Assembly (NCBI GenBank): GCA_965203725.1
Contig: CBDBDH010000001.1
Coordinates: forward strand, 124,001-188,000
Direction: 5' to 3'
Length of the DNA stretch: 64,000 bases
Source of the DNA: WTFY01 sp965203725
GTDB lineage: Bacteria; Pseudomonadota; Gammaproteobacteria; UBA4575
Below are positions 46,639 to 55,931 of the stretch, in pieces. The notes beneath the pieces are model-generated. The model saw only the letters and a program-made list of their open reading frames with translations, ran no database searches and was not told where the DNA came from. Both the position numbers and the translations under genes were made by a program. Position 1 is the stretch's first letter; every line of letters begins with the position of its first letter.

Positions 46639-48236
46639 CTTGAAGATGCTTCCAGAAGAAACTGTTCTTGCAGTCCGGACATGCGGTAGTACGCCCTGTC
46701 CCACCAGTCCAGAATCCTCTCCTCGGCCTTGTCCATCACGGCATCACTTGGCAACAGGTCCCTTTTTTTATTCTGATTGACCTTGCGTTGAGCCGGCATC
46801 AGGTTCCAGAGGTCTCCGCAGGACCATACCGACCACGGCAGGCAGTGGTCCATATCCAGAAGAGACGCTTTATCCAGGTGCTGCCCGGTCCACACGCAAA
46901 ACAGCTTCCCCTTTTCCAGCAGCTTCAGTGCCTGCTGCTTGGGAACCTGGACATCGCGGTCCGGTTCCACCCAGACCATGGCCTGCCGGATCCGGGACGC
47001 ATTCAGCTTTCTCTCTTGTTTCCTTGCATATCCCTGGATCATTTCACTCCACTCAGACACGACTACCGGCTCCACCCATATCGTGTGTTTTCTCAGGGTC
47101 TGCCACAGGTCCAGCGGAATCCGCATCTCGCCAAAGCCCGACAGATACTCCTCACTCAGCAGAACCTCGCGCGGGCGCACCTGCCTGCCAGTCTTCACGA
47201 CTTCCAGGATTGGCCCTCCATTGGGATACGTCATGTATTTCACCGGCATCGCCCGGATGTTGGCTGCCGCATCCTTCAGTGCCTGGTGCAGGGCAGCTCT
47301 CTGCTCTCCCTGGAACCGCATGCCCATCCTCAGATCGAGGTGTGAAAGCCCCTGCAGCTTCCGGAAGGCCTGCTTCACGAATCCAAGACCTTGGGTGCCA
47401 AAATTCGATGTGTGCTGTGGGTAATTGCCAGCCAGCAAGGGCATGAAAAGCCGTATCCACGTCAGCGCTACCAGGCCCATCGGAATGCTGACCGTGCCCT
47501 CCTCTTCGACTCGCCCGATGCCGGCTGAGCCTTCCGCGATGCGACACAGTGTTCGCAACAGAGCCAGCTTGTGGGTAGCGCTTTTGTTCTGCTTGAGAAT
47601 GATGTGGCGCAGCAGGGGCAGTGTCCCGGCACCGTCATCGGGGAACCGTATCGCGACCCGGTCCCAGTGGACATCCTCCCTCCCCTGCTGGTCCGGGCAT
47701 TCATCACGGTGGACCACGACGGCCCCGTGGTCGTACGACAGGCTTTCCAGTTCCTCGGCGGTGACCTCGTGAATTCCCCGTTCCGGGATTTCAGGACCTT
47801 TTCGCAGGGTAATTGCCAGGGTGCCACCCGGCGCAAGCAGATTGATGAGTTTCCTGAAGGCTCTCTTTCTCTGTACCTGCGCCACGTGCATCCAGACTGC
47901 ACTTAGCAGGATCAGGTCATAAGGGCCCTGGCTGGATGCCTTGGGTATGTCCGGAAGCCGTTCATCCTCCCATTGTATGTCCAGGTTTTCATGGTACTTG
48001 CCGGCTTCGACGCGCATGGCGGGAGAGGGCTCGACCGCCACCACCTGATGTCCCCGGCGGGCCAGCCAGGCTGCATCCCTCCCGCTGCCCGCACCGACAT
48101 CCAGGACACGACCGCCCTCGTCCGGCAGGAAGTCCTACAACCAGTCCAGCAGGTCCTCCGCGTCCAGCGACTCGTAGCTAGCCGCAACTTCCCTGGCATG
48201 TTTCTCATACCAGGAATATGACTTGGGCCTGCTCAT
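46527..48236 (-). pseudogene. Class I methyltransferase-HNH endonuclease fusion with one in-frame amber codon
   Basis: Read through, the gene is 569 codons. The N-terminal methyltransferase starts at ATG 48236 (MSRPKSYSWYEKHAREVAAS), has SAM motif I VLDVGAGSGRDAAWLA and continues VVAVEPSPAM and HEVTAEELESLSYDHGAVVV. A middle domain follows (WIRLFMPLLAGNYPQHTSNF), then a C-terminal HNH nuclease motif (LDMDHCLPWSVWSCGDLWNL and VNQNKKRDLLP). Codon 34 is TAG (48135-48137), where relatives carry Leu or Arg. A downstream start would lose SAM motif I. The rest of the frame is intact, so inactivation is recent or the codon is read through. Confidence 0.85.
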
Positions 48237-48386
48237 CCGGTCTTACCTCACCTTCGTGATACAGAAAGACCGGATGTCACACGGGTCAGAATGACACGGA
48301 AGAATAGAGCCCTGATAAATCTTCAACATATTGGCAAGACACAGCCCGGTTTAACCAGATGTTAGCTGAGTTACTGCACTCTCTTG

Positions 48387-49316
48387 TCAGGCCACCGCCT
48401 TGAATTGCTCAAAACGCAGGGCAAGCCGGTCACGGTCAGGATAATCCCTTGCACGGGGCGGCAGATGCAATATCCCACCATCAAGCTGTTTGAGTGCCTC
48501 AAGAATCGCCCCGTCACGCTGATCGAGCAGGCGCTCCGACACATGCAGCCGGTAATCCGGGTCGATCCCGATCAGGTGCCTGTCAAATGCCGCATGGTGG
48601 ATCTTTGAAAGCGGCAATCCGTTCGGCACGACCGGTTGTCCCATCTGTTCATGCTTGTCAGAAATGATGTGCGCAGCATCCAGCAGCCATTGCTCAGGCA
48701 GTCCGGACAGAGCACAGCGGCCCTTATACGCAGCGATCACCGCCTCACGAAACGAGCTCTGGTGAAGCCGCTGCTTCACCTCGCGAAGCGCATAACGGCG
48801 CTCCGTGGTGTTTTGTGGTGCTGCAGACATAACCTGGTCGAGAACCCCGAACGTAACCCTGGCCTTGAGCGCAGTTGCATCCCACCCGGAGATGTATGCC
48901 GGGAAAACCACCAGATAACGCCCTGGCGCAACCCCTAGAAAATAGATCACTGGAATCTGATTTTCGAAAGCCTCGCGTAGCCAGCGGTTGTCAGCTGCGT
49001 TCGGGTTCTGCCCCATGAATGCATATTCGATGGCCTCTTCGTTTTGGTAGATCTGGCGATGGACTTCCCGCTGATCGTCGTACCAGATCCGTGCACCGGA
49101 GCGGGGGAACACGGTCTTGATGGAAAGCAGATACTGCATCTTTCTTGGTTTGAAGATTCCGCGTTGCGGGTTCACAAGCGGTATGCGCTCACCCTCGAAA
49201 ACAAAGCCGGGGCTCAACTCCTTCTTTGTCAGGTGGTCATGCAGGTCGCTCAGCCTTCTCACATGCTCGAAGGCTGCCATGCGCATGCGAGAATCGAAGT
49301 CTGCTGTACTAATCAT
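48387..49316 (-). CDS. HNH endonuclease (HNH_2 type), restriction-like
   Basis: A 309-residue protein with an intact frame. The N-terminal region MISTADFDSRMRMAAFEHVR with GERIPLVNPQRGIFKP, and PVIYFLGVAPGRYLVVFPAY, is typical of a family annotated as HNH or putative restriction endonucleases. The C-terminal nuclease domain (about 190-270) has RCALSGLPEQWLLDAAHI and GLPLSKIHHAAFDRHLIGI. The N-terminal part probably reads DNA or a modification; the target is unknown. It is followed after 6 bp by a truncated second HNH gene. Confidence 0.85.
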   Translation of the reverse strand: MISTADFDSRMRMAAFEHVRRLSDLHDHLTKKELSPGFVFEGERIPLVNPQRGIFKPRKMQYLLSIKTVFPRSGARIWYDDQREVHRQIYQNEEAIEYAFMGQNPNAADNRWLREAFENQIPVIYFLGVAPGRYLVVFPAYISGWDATALKARVTFGVLDQVMSAAPQNTTERRYALREVKQRLHQSSFREAVIAAYKGRCALSGLPEQWLLDAAHIISDKHEQMGQPVVPNGLPLSKIHHAAFDRHLIGIDPDYRLHVSERLLDQRDGAILEALKQLDGGILHLPPRARDYPDRDRLALRFEQFKAVA

Positions 49317-49322
49317 CTCAGC

Positions 49323-49856
49323 TTACTCAAGAAAGCAATGTTCATTGTGCCAACTTAGTGCTGCTGTGTCAGGCCGGTGCGTGGTCTCCTTCGGCACATT
49401 GATGGAGTGACCGTGCAGCGCATAGTAGTCCCGTCCATTTTCGAACTCCTCCTTGATGCGGCGACTGACTTCAAAACGAAACCCGGGCGTGACCGTCACA
49501 TAGCCTGCATCAAACAGACTGTGGATGTCGCGGCGCAGCAGCAACCCGTTACTCGCTTCATGGGCACCACCGCTGCCGTAAGGGCGAATATGTGCGGCTT
49601 CAAGCGCCGGCAAGGTCCGTTCCCGCGTGACGGCACAGCGGCGCCGGTAGAGATCAGTCACTAGAACACGAAACGCACCCTGACCCAGACGGGGCCGGAT
49701 AAGGGATGGCTCACCGAACCGCGCCTGGTCCTGCGCCACTTTGGAAAACTGTGACGAGTCTCGTCGAGCATTTACAGCTTTCCACAATGCCAAGCCTTCA
49801 GCATCTGCAGTAGTATATTTCTTGAACGAAACAATATTCGGAGACCAACTAGGCAA
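49323..49856 (-). pseudogene. 5'-truncated HNH endonuclease
   Basis: A 177-codon frame from TTG 49856, starting MPSWSPNIVSFKKYTTADAE. In the family I recognise, this segment lies about 120 residues into a protein of roughly 300. The C-terminal HNH_2 domain is complete (FRVLVTDLYRRRCAVTRERT, LPALEAAHIRPYGSGGAHEA and SNGLLLRRDIHSLFDAGYVT). An in-frame TGA lies four codons upstream, and the next gene ends 10 bp away, so the N-terminal recognition half is gone. It may still encode a bare nuclease domain. Confidence 0.7.
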
Positions 49857-49865
49857 GTCCAGCCA

Positions 49866-50498
49866 TCAGCGGCATAAAGGCCAGACCTGATACCAGGAGT
49901 CGCAACGCAAGTGCGACTCGCAGCGTGCCAGTTGTGATTCGTATTGCTGGGCAGTGTCCCTTACCCGCGCTGCAGTTCTCTGCACCCCCGGCTTTTTCTT
50001 CCAGGTACCGCGCCGGTACCCCCCTTTACCTTCATGGTAGGCAAGGTACAGATTGTAGGCATCGGTACGGGGGATACCGAGTTCGCGCCATGTCTTGTGA
50101 TTGTACCAGCCAATGAAGTCAAGCGCGTCTTCCATATCCGAGCGGCTCTTGAAAAGCCTGCCCCGTTCTTCCTGATATTCTCCCCACACCGGGTCCTGAG
50201 CCTGGGCATAGCCCTTGGCCGACGATGCGCGCCCGAGCGGAATAATCAAAAACCACCTGAACGGCGGTCTGGCATCAGACCGGTAGCTTGACTCGTGGCG
50301 CACGAACGCCATCTGGATGTGTATGGGCGTGCCCCATTCCCTGACTGAGGCACGTGCATAGTCATACCAGTCAGGATGCTGCTTAAAAACTTCGCACAGG
50401 TTTGACTGCTTCGTTGGCACCGGGGTTGCACAGGCGGCTAACAATATGGCCACACATGCAACGCAAACCATTTGCTTGGACAATTGGAGATTCACCAA
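49866..50498 (-). CDS. SLT-like lipoprotein (putative transglycosylase)
   Basis: A 210-residue lipoprotein (QMVCVACVAILLAAC, lipobox LAAC near residue 22). Its mature domain has AFVRHESSYRSDARPP, with the glutamate in the position of SLT catalytic residues, GYAQAQDPVWGEYQ and AYNLYLAYHEGKGGYRRGTW. It belongs to a small SLT-related family; hydrolysis of peptidoglycan is inferred. The start is TTG 50498 or GTG 50495; the later ATG at 50471 would leave the signal without basic residues. Four C-terminal cysteines or near-terminal pairs may bond. Confidence 0.75.
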   Translation of the reverse strand: MVNLQLSKQMVCVACVAILLAACATPVPTKQSNLCEVFKQHPDWYDYARASVREWGTPIHIQMAFVRHESSYRSDARPPFRWFLIIPLGRASSAKGYAQAQDPVWGEYQEERGRLFKSRSDMEDALDFIGWYNHKTWRELGIPRTDAYNLYLAYHEGKGGYRRGTWKKKPGVQRTAARVRDTAQQYESQLARCESHLRCDSWYQVWPLCR

Positions 50499-50578
50499 AT
50501 ATCACGCAAGGTATTTTTCGTACGATGTTTCATATACATGATAGGGCTTTCCTGAACGTTATCGTACAGTTCAAATTG

Positions 50579-50652
50579 CGCGCCCGGCAGGACTCGAACC
50601 TGCAACCCTCGGCTTAGAAGGCCGATGCTCTATCCGGTTGAGCTACGGGCGC
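50579..50652 (-). tRNA. tRNA-Arg (TCT)
   Basis: Cloverleaf starting GCGCCCGTAGCTCAACCGG, anticodon TCT, T loop GGTTCGAGTCC, acceptor CGGGCGC, discriminator G. Unlike the other tRNAs here, CCA is not encoded (next bases CAA). It marks the right edge of the accessory region. Confidence 0.96.
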
Positions 50653-50697
50653 TCGGCACAAGGCGACACTAGTGTAGCACCTCGGTCTGTCCGGGGT

Positions 50698-51417
50698 TCA
50701 TGCCCGGGCCGGGACCCCGGCATGCCGTTGCAAGAACAGGTAAATCGCCGCGGAAGTCCCGGAGGAGCCAAACAGGACACTCATGATGACGATCTGGTAC
50801 TTGACGGCGATCAGGGGCGAGACCCCGGACAGGATTTGCCCGGTCATCATTCCCGGAAAGGCGACCAGGCCGACGGCAAAAAACGTATTGATGGAAGGGA
50901 TGAGTGCTGCTGTGAAGGCGCTGTTGCGGGCACGGACATAGTCCGGTGCTGCCGCCATGTCGGACTCAAAACGCTCTGCTGCAAGGCTCACCGTGTTCAT
51001 GGCATTGGAGAAGATCATGCCTGCCAACGGGATGACATACTGCGGCTGGTACCAGTAGTCGATCTGGAGCACGGCAAAGGTGGTCAGCGCCAGCGTCGAT
51101 ACCCCGCCGATGGAGATTCCGAACAGCGCCTTCGCAAACAGGTCCGCGCTCTTCTGCCTGAGCGGGCGCAATGCGATCCAGCTTGCCAGCAACAGCATCA
51201 AGGCCAGTACGATGACTACGATCCCGGCGTGATCCAGTGCAAAAATCGAGGTCAGCACATAGCCGATCGCGGTCAACTGGACCAGCATCCTGGCCGAGGC
51301 ATACAGGGCCGTCTTGCTCTTCAATGACCACATCACGAGAATCGCGACCACCACCAGGATCGGAATCAGCGCAATTGCCAGATTCACCACTCCGATTTCA
51401 TATATGGTAAGTTTCAT
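50698..51417 (-). CDS. fetB: FetB/YbbM-family ABC transporter permease
   Basis: A 239-residue UPF0014 membrane protein with about six or seven helices. It has the conserved ARMLVQLTAIGYVLTSIFAL near residues 42-61, GMIFSNAMNTVSLAAERFES (about 131-150) and FPGMMTGQILSGVSPLIAVKYQ. In E. coli FetB pairs with the ATPase FetA in iron-stress export. No adjacent ATPase gene exists here, so the partner must be encoded elsewhere. Metal specificity is inferred only from family. Confidence 0.85.
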   Translation of the reverse strand: MKLTIYEIGVVNLAIALIPILVVVAILVMWSLKSKTALYASARMLVQLTAIGYVLTSIFALDHAGIVVIVLALMLLLASWIALRPLRQKSADLFAKALFGISIGGVSTLALTTFAVLQIDYWYQPQYVIPLAGMIFSNAMNTVSLAAERFESDMAAAPDYVRARNSAFTAALIPSINTFFAVGLVAFPGMMTGQILSGVSPLIAVKYQIVIMSVLFGSSGTSAAIYLFLQRHAGVPARA

Positions 51418-51465
51418 AGCCTACTCCACCCTGAATAACATTGGATCCGTTCACATCACCGGAAT

Positions 51466-52374
51466 TTGTCCGCTTCACGGACACAGGCATACCCGCCCGC
51501 CAGACTGACAGAACCCTTGTTTAAATTCCTGCTCAAAGCCCTCGCACGCCTGCCCCTGCCCGTATTGTATGGGCTGTCGGGGCCGCTTTACCTGCTGGTA
51601 TTCCATATTTTGCGCTTCAGGAGAAAAGTTGCCGAGGACAATATCCGCAACTCGTTCCCGGAACTCGGCGCGGCCAGGCGCACGGTGCTGCTGAAGGAGC
51701 ATTACCGGATGCTCTGCGATGTCGCGCTCGAGATCACGCGAAGCCTGGCCATGGCACCCGGCGCGCTGGAGCGCCACGTGAGCTTCACCAACCTCGAGGT
51801 CGTGCAGCGGGAACTGCAGAAGAACCAGACCGTGCTGCTGGCGATGGCGCACCATTGCAACCCGGTGTGGGCGATACTGGCCACGGGACAACAGCTCGGA
51901 ATTGCGGTGGACGGCATCTACAAGCCGCCGCACGTGGCCTGGCTGGACGAGCTGACCCTGAAATCCCTGTCGCGTTTCAACCTCACCCCGGTTCCCGCAA
52001 AAACCTGCATCAGTACGCTGCTTCAACGCTCGGCCAGCACGCGTGCGGTGGCCATCGTGGCGGACCAGGCCCCGAGGCGCCGCGACCAGGCCTACTGGAC
52101 CCGGTTCATGCACCAGGACACGCCCTTTTACCTGGGCCTTGAAAAAATTGCCCAGCTGTTCAGGTACCCGGTGTATTTCATGGACCTCAAGCGCACCGGG
52201 CGCGGGCGCTACGAGGCCAGCTTCAAACCGCTCGCCTCACCGCCCTACGACAAGCATTCGCACGCCGTCTGCGAAAGCTTCGCAAGGGCCGTCGAGGAAC
52301 AGATCCTGCGCTCCCCGCAGGACTGGCTGTGGACCCACCGCAGGTGGAAACGGGAAAAACCGTTATACGACTGA
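51466..52374 (+). CDS. LpxL/HtrB-like lysophospholipid acyltransferase
   Basis: A 302-residue inner-membrane acyltransferase of the lipid A lauroyltransferase superfamily. It has an N-terminal hydrophobic helix (PLPVLYGLSGPLYLLVFHIL), AEDNIRNSFPEL, IVADQAPRRRDQAYWTRFMH and the C-terminal DWLWTHRRWKREKPLYD. The catalytic block, normally HxxNWE-like, reads AHHCNPVWA: the histidines and Asn remain but the acidic residue is replaced. The start codon (TTG 51466) is uncertain. It converges with, and overlaps by 12 bp, the acyl-AMP ligase gene, a possible functional partner. Confidence 0.85.
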   Translation: MSASRTQAYPPARLTEPLFKFLLKALARLPLPVLYGLSGPLYLLVFHILRFRRKVAEDNIRNSFPELGAARRTVLLKEHYRMLCDVALEITRSLAMAPGALERHVSFTNLEVVQRELQKNQTVLLAMAHHCNPVWAILATGQQLGIAVDGIYKPPHVAWLDELTLKSLSRFNLTPVPAKTCISTLLQRSASTRAVAIVADQAPRRRDQAYWTRFMHQDTPFYLGLEKIAQLFRYPVYFMDLKRTGRGRYEASFKPLASPPYDKHSHAVCESFARAVEEQILRSPQDWLWTHRRWKREKPLYD

Positions 52375-54303
52375 ATCCCGGCTTTGCAAAAACTTCGCCA
52401 GCTCGGCAATGCTGGGATGATCGACCAGGTCCGTGATCGCCAGGGCACCCGGGTACAGGTCATCCAGACCCGAGTGGATCTCGACCAGGGCCAGCGAGTC
52501 CGCCCCGATTTCAAGCAGATTGTCATGGATGGCAAATTGGCGGTCCGGCAGGGCATCCCGGCAGACGGCAAGAATGGCATTCACGACTTCACCCCCCGGG
52601 TCCTGCACCTCGCCCGTACCAGCCTGCTCAAGTGCTGCGGCCAGCTGCTGCAGGACCCCGTCATAGGCGCCGGCCAGGTATTCACCGGCCAATGCAGAAC
52701 GCTGGATCTTGCCGCTCGTGGTTTTCGGGACCTGGCTGACCGGGATGACATGACGCACCTCGATGGCCAGGCTTTCGCTGACGGTCGCGATCACATGGGA
52801 ACGGATCGCCAGGAAGTCCTGCAGGTCGCCCTTGTGCAGGACGAACACCAGCACTTCCTCCATCTCATCCTGCCGGGATGACACCCCTGCCACCACCACC
52901 TTGCCCAGTTCCAGTTCCCCGGTTTCACACAGCACCTCCTCGAGGTCATGGGGATAGTAGTTCTGGCCGTGCACGAACAGCACCTCCTTGTACCGCCCCG
53001 TGACATACAGCACATCGTGCAGTACAAATCCCAGGTCCCCGGTATCCAGCCAGTCGCCATCGAAGAGGCTGCCGTCGTCTCCGAGGATCTGCTCGGTGAC
53101 ATTTTTCCCGCGAATGCGGATGTGCCCGATGCGCCCCTCGGGCTGGGCACGGCTCTCCGAGTCGCTGATGCGTACACTGCAGTGGGTAACGGGTTCGCCG
53201 ACACCGACCAGGGCCACCGTGTCCGGCCCCCGTTGCGGACTCAGGACCGCGTCCGCACCGACGGAAAGTGAATCTCGGCGCGCATGCACGACCTCCAGGT
53301 CGGCGCCGATTCCAGGAAAGCTGACGGCCAGGCTGGCCTCGGCCAGGCCGTAGACCGGAAACATGCTCTTCGCGGGCAGGCCAAAACGGGCCATGGCCTC
53401 GGTAAACTGCCGGCAAAGGCCGACCGAGATCGGTTCTGCGCCGTTGAAGATCAGGCGCACCCGGGACAGGTCGATCCCCTCCAGGCCCCTGCGGTTGTAC
53501 GCCTTCAGGAAGTGCTTGAACCCGAAGTTGGGGGACCCCAGCATGCTGGCCTTTTTCCTGCTGGCCGCCGTGATCCAGTACAGCGGCCTGCGCACGAACA
53601 GGTCCGTGCGCATGATGCAGTGACTGTAATTGTTGACCACCGGACTGAGGTGGAAACCGATCAGCCCCATGTCATGGGTGAGCGGCATCCAGCAAAGACT
53701 GATGTCTTCGGGCGACATGGCCGCACACTCGCGTATGCCTTCGATATTGGCCACCAGGTTGCGGTGTTTGAGGACCACCCCCTTGGGGCTTCCCGTGGAA
53801 CCGGATGAGAACTGGATGAAGGCCACGTCCTCGGGTCCGACCCGGGCCATTTCCCCGGGCTCGGTAATGTCTGTAACGTCATCACTCAAGAGCACCTGGC
53901 TGGGCTGCGGCCAGTGGCCGTTTTCGGATGTGCTCGATCGCAGGCGCGACAGGTTCTTTCGGTCCGTGTACAAGAATGCGGCATTGCCCAGCTGGCCTGC
54001 GACATTCAGAACCTTCTGGCGGTGCTGGTCACTGATGCCGACGGCGAGCGGCACCGGGATGATGCCCCCGAACTGGCAGGCCCAGAACACGTCGACAAAC
54101 TGCCGGTTGTCGTTCAGAAAGAGGATCAGGTGGTCGCCCTGGCCGATGCCGTGGCGCTGCAGCACATGCAGCAGTCCCAGCGCACGCCGGTACAGGGCCT
54201 CGAAACTGATGCACTTCTCGTCTTCCTGCCCGTCGATGAAACTGACGGTACGTGCTTCACTGCGATTGTGTGACAGCGCTTCGGTGAGTGTATGAAATTG
54301 CAT
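52363..54303 (-). CDS. Fatty-acyl-AMP ligase with C-terminal carrier domain
   Basis: A 646-residue adenylate-forming enzyme. The A3 loop is FIQFSSGSTGSPKGVVLKHR (about 176-195). WMPLTHDMGLIGFHLSP is typical of fatty-acyl-AMP ligases, and VYGLAEASLAVSFPG, WLDTGDLGFV and KTTSGKIQRSALAGEYL (catalytic Lys) follow. A C-terminal acyl-carrier domain (about 570-640) has the phosphopantetheine serine in LEIGADSLALVEIH. It should activate a fatty acid as acyl-AMP and load its own carrier arm; the acceptor is unknown. No PKS or NRPS lies nearby. Confidence 0.9.
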   Translation of the reverse strand: MQFHTLTEALSHNRSEARTVSFIDGQEDEKCISFEALYRRALGLLHVLQRHGIGQGDHLILFLNDNRQFVDVFWACQFGGIIPVPLAVGISDQHRQKVLNVAGQLGNAAFLYTDRKNLSRLRSSTSENGHWPQPSQVLLSDDVTDITEPGEMARVGPEDVAFIQFSSGSTGSPKGVVLKHRNLVANIEGIRECAAMSPEDISLCWMPLTHDMGLIGFHLSPVVNNYSHCIMRTDLFVRRPLYWITAASRKKASMLGSPNFGFKHFLKAYNRRGLEGIDLSRVRLIFNGAEPISVGLCRQFTEAMARFGLPAKSMFPVYGLAEASLAVSFPGIGADLEVVHARRDSLSVGADAVLSPQRGPDTVALVGVGEPVTHCSVRISDSESRAQPEGRIGHIRIRGKNVTEQILGDDGSLFDGDWLDTGDLGFVLHDVLYVTGRYKEVLFVHGQNYYPHDLEEVLCETGELELGKVVVAGVSSRQDEMEEVLVFVLHKGDLQDFLAIRSHVIATVSESLAIEVRHVIPVSQVPKTTSGKIQRSALAGEYLAGAYDGVLQQLAAALEQAGTGEVQDPGGEVVNAILAVCRDALPDRQFAIHDNLLEIGADSLALVEIHSGLDDLYPGALAITDLVDHPSIAELAKFLQSRDSVV

Positions 54304-54499
54304 AAGGTGCGCTCTGTGGGAGATGGAAAAACAGCAGTTTGGCTGATCAGTCCCTGGCCAAGGTATTGTCTGCTCCGCGCCTGGAGATCGGCGAACCGCA
54401 GGTCTGTCACTGTGATCACACGGCCCTGGGCTCGTACCCCCGATTATGAAGGATTATCGAACGTTTGGGAAAACCCGGGCGGGCGGCGCTCGACGGTGG

Positions 54500-55105
54500 T
54501 TACATCGAGAAGAGGTCAGGTTCTTTCTTTTCCCGAATCAACCTGAGCTGGCTGTCGGGAAGCGGTCGCATCATGGGTTCCAGCACTTCGCGGTCCTTCG
54601 ATTCGAGCCAGCCCGCATAGCAACCCGGGTCGAGTATGACGGGCATGCGATGATGTATCCTGGACAGCCTTGGGCTGGGTGCAGTGGTCAGGATGCTCAT
54701 GAACATCTCGCCCTGGGTGCTGATTTCATACAGGCCTGCAAAAGCGAAGCCGTCCCCGTCCCTGGGTTCTACCCTGTACTTGTCGCGCCTGCCCTGCGGC
54801 TGGTTTTCATCCCATTCGAAAAATCCGCTGGCCGGAATGATGCACCGGCGCTCGCGCAGGGCCTGCGCCCAGGTCTTTTTCTCCCAGGCCCCGGCACTGC
54901 GGGCATTGATCAGGGGCTTGCTGGAGAATGACCGTTTCCAGCCCCACTGCATGGAGGCGATTTCATTGCCCGGATCTCCCCGGAACACGACGTCCACCCG
55001 GTCCGCCGGGCAAACCTCCGTACGCGGGGAAAATTCGATCTCGGCATCAATCAGGGCTGCAATGACCGACTCGGGAAAGCGGTCCAGCGAAAAGCGCCCG
55101 CACAT
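54500..55105 (-). CDS. SRAP domain protein (YedK/HMCES-like abasic-site shield)
   Basis: A 201-residue SOS-response-associated peptidase family protein that crosslinks to abasic sites in single-stranded DNA. The catalytic Cys is residue 2 (MCGRFSLDRFPE). INARSAGAWEK replaces the usual NARSE block but keeps Asn and Arg. CIIPASGFFEWDE contains the active-site Glu and IHHRMPVIL the His. The length is normal. It stands alone between the acyl-AMP ligase and osmC genes. Confidence 0.93.
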   Translation of the reverse strand: MCGRFSLDRFPESVIAALIDAEIEFSPRTEVCPADRVDVVFRGDPGNEIASMQWGWKRSFSSKPLINARSAGAWEKKTWAQALRERRCIIPASGFFEWDENQPQGRRDKYRVEPRDGDGFAFAGLYEISTQGEMFMSILTTAPSPRLSRIHHRMPVILDPGCYAGWLESKDREVLEPMMRPLPDSQLRLIREKKEPDLFSM

Positions 55106-55139
55106 TCTCCGGCTCCCTCAGACGGCAGTTGCCGAGAGT

Positions 55140-55676
55140 TCAGGCCGCCTTGGAGTCCGTGTGGTTGATGATGACTTCCTTGCTGACGTCGACGCTTCGA
55201 ACCAGCATGTCCAGCACCGGGCACTGCTCGTCTACGGCGGCCGCCAGCTGCTGCAGTTGCTCCTCGGATGCGGAACTCTCGATCGTGGTCTTGTAGTGGA
55301 CCTTGCTGAACCCCGGAGGCACGTTCTCGTCCTTGCCCATCCCCAGCAGGCCGCGGACGTCCAGGTCTCCCTCGAGGCTCACCTGGCACTTCTGCAGCGG
55401 GATTCCCATCGCGGAGGCTAGGGCCACGTACATGATCTCCTGGCAGGTGCCCAAAGCGGCAAGCACCAGTTCGACCGGGCTCGGGCCCAGGTCGCTTCCG
55501 CCGAATGCCGGCGGCTCATCGATCACCATGGCCGGAAATTTCCTGACGTTGGCTGAACAACGCACGTCGTCTTCCCATGCGGTGTCCACGCGGTACTTGA
55601 ACTGTCCGCTTGCAGGGGATTCCGACACGCTCTGCACGATCTTTTCCACTGCTGCTTTGATATCTGCCTGGCTCAT
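55140..55676 (-). CDS. OsmC family peroxiredoxin-like protein
   Basis: A 178-residue OsmC/Ohr-superfamily protein with both redox-active cysteines, LAALGTCQEIMYVALA (about 77) and DEQCPVLDMLV (about 152). Members reduce organic hydroperoxides or related substrates; OsmC versus Ohr specificity is not resolved by sequence alone, though FGGSDLGPSPVELVLAALG is OsmC-like. It stands 34 bp upstream of the SRAP gene in the same orientation, so co-transcription is plausible. Confidence 0.9.
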   Translation of the reverse strand: MSQADIKAAVEKIVQSVSESPASGQFKYRVDTAWEDDVRCSANVRKFPAMVIDEPPAFGGSDLGPSPVELVLAALGTCQEIMYVALASAMGIPLQKCQVSLEGDLDVRGLLGMGKDENVPPGFSKVHYKTTIESSASEEQLQQLAAAVDEQCPVLDMLVRSVDVSKEVIINHTDSKAA

Positions 55677-55931
55677 TTCTGCCTACTCCTGTTCTGATGG
55701 GTGCAGGGGCTCTGCACGGTTATTCTTCGATTTATCCACTATAAGGCAATCCGTCACATCACTTCCACAGGGATGAGGCGAGAAAAGATGAACAGGATTC
55801 GCTGACTTTATGAAGACAGCATCATAATGCTTGATGCCCACATGCACATTGAATGCGAAAATCTCCGTCGTTAATGCCTATAGCCCTGCACGATGGGAAA
55901 TATCTATAAGTCCGTGCTCCTGCCTAGCCCC

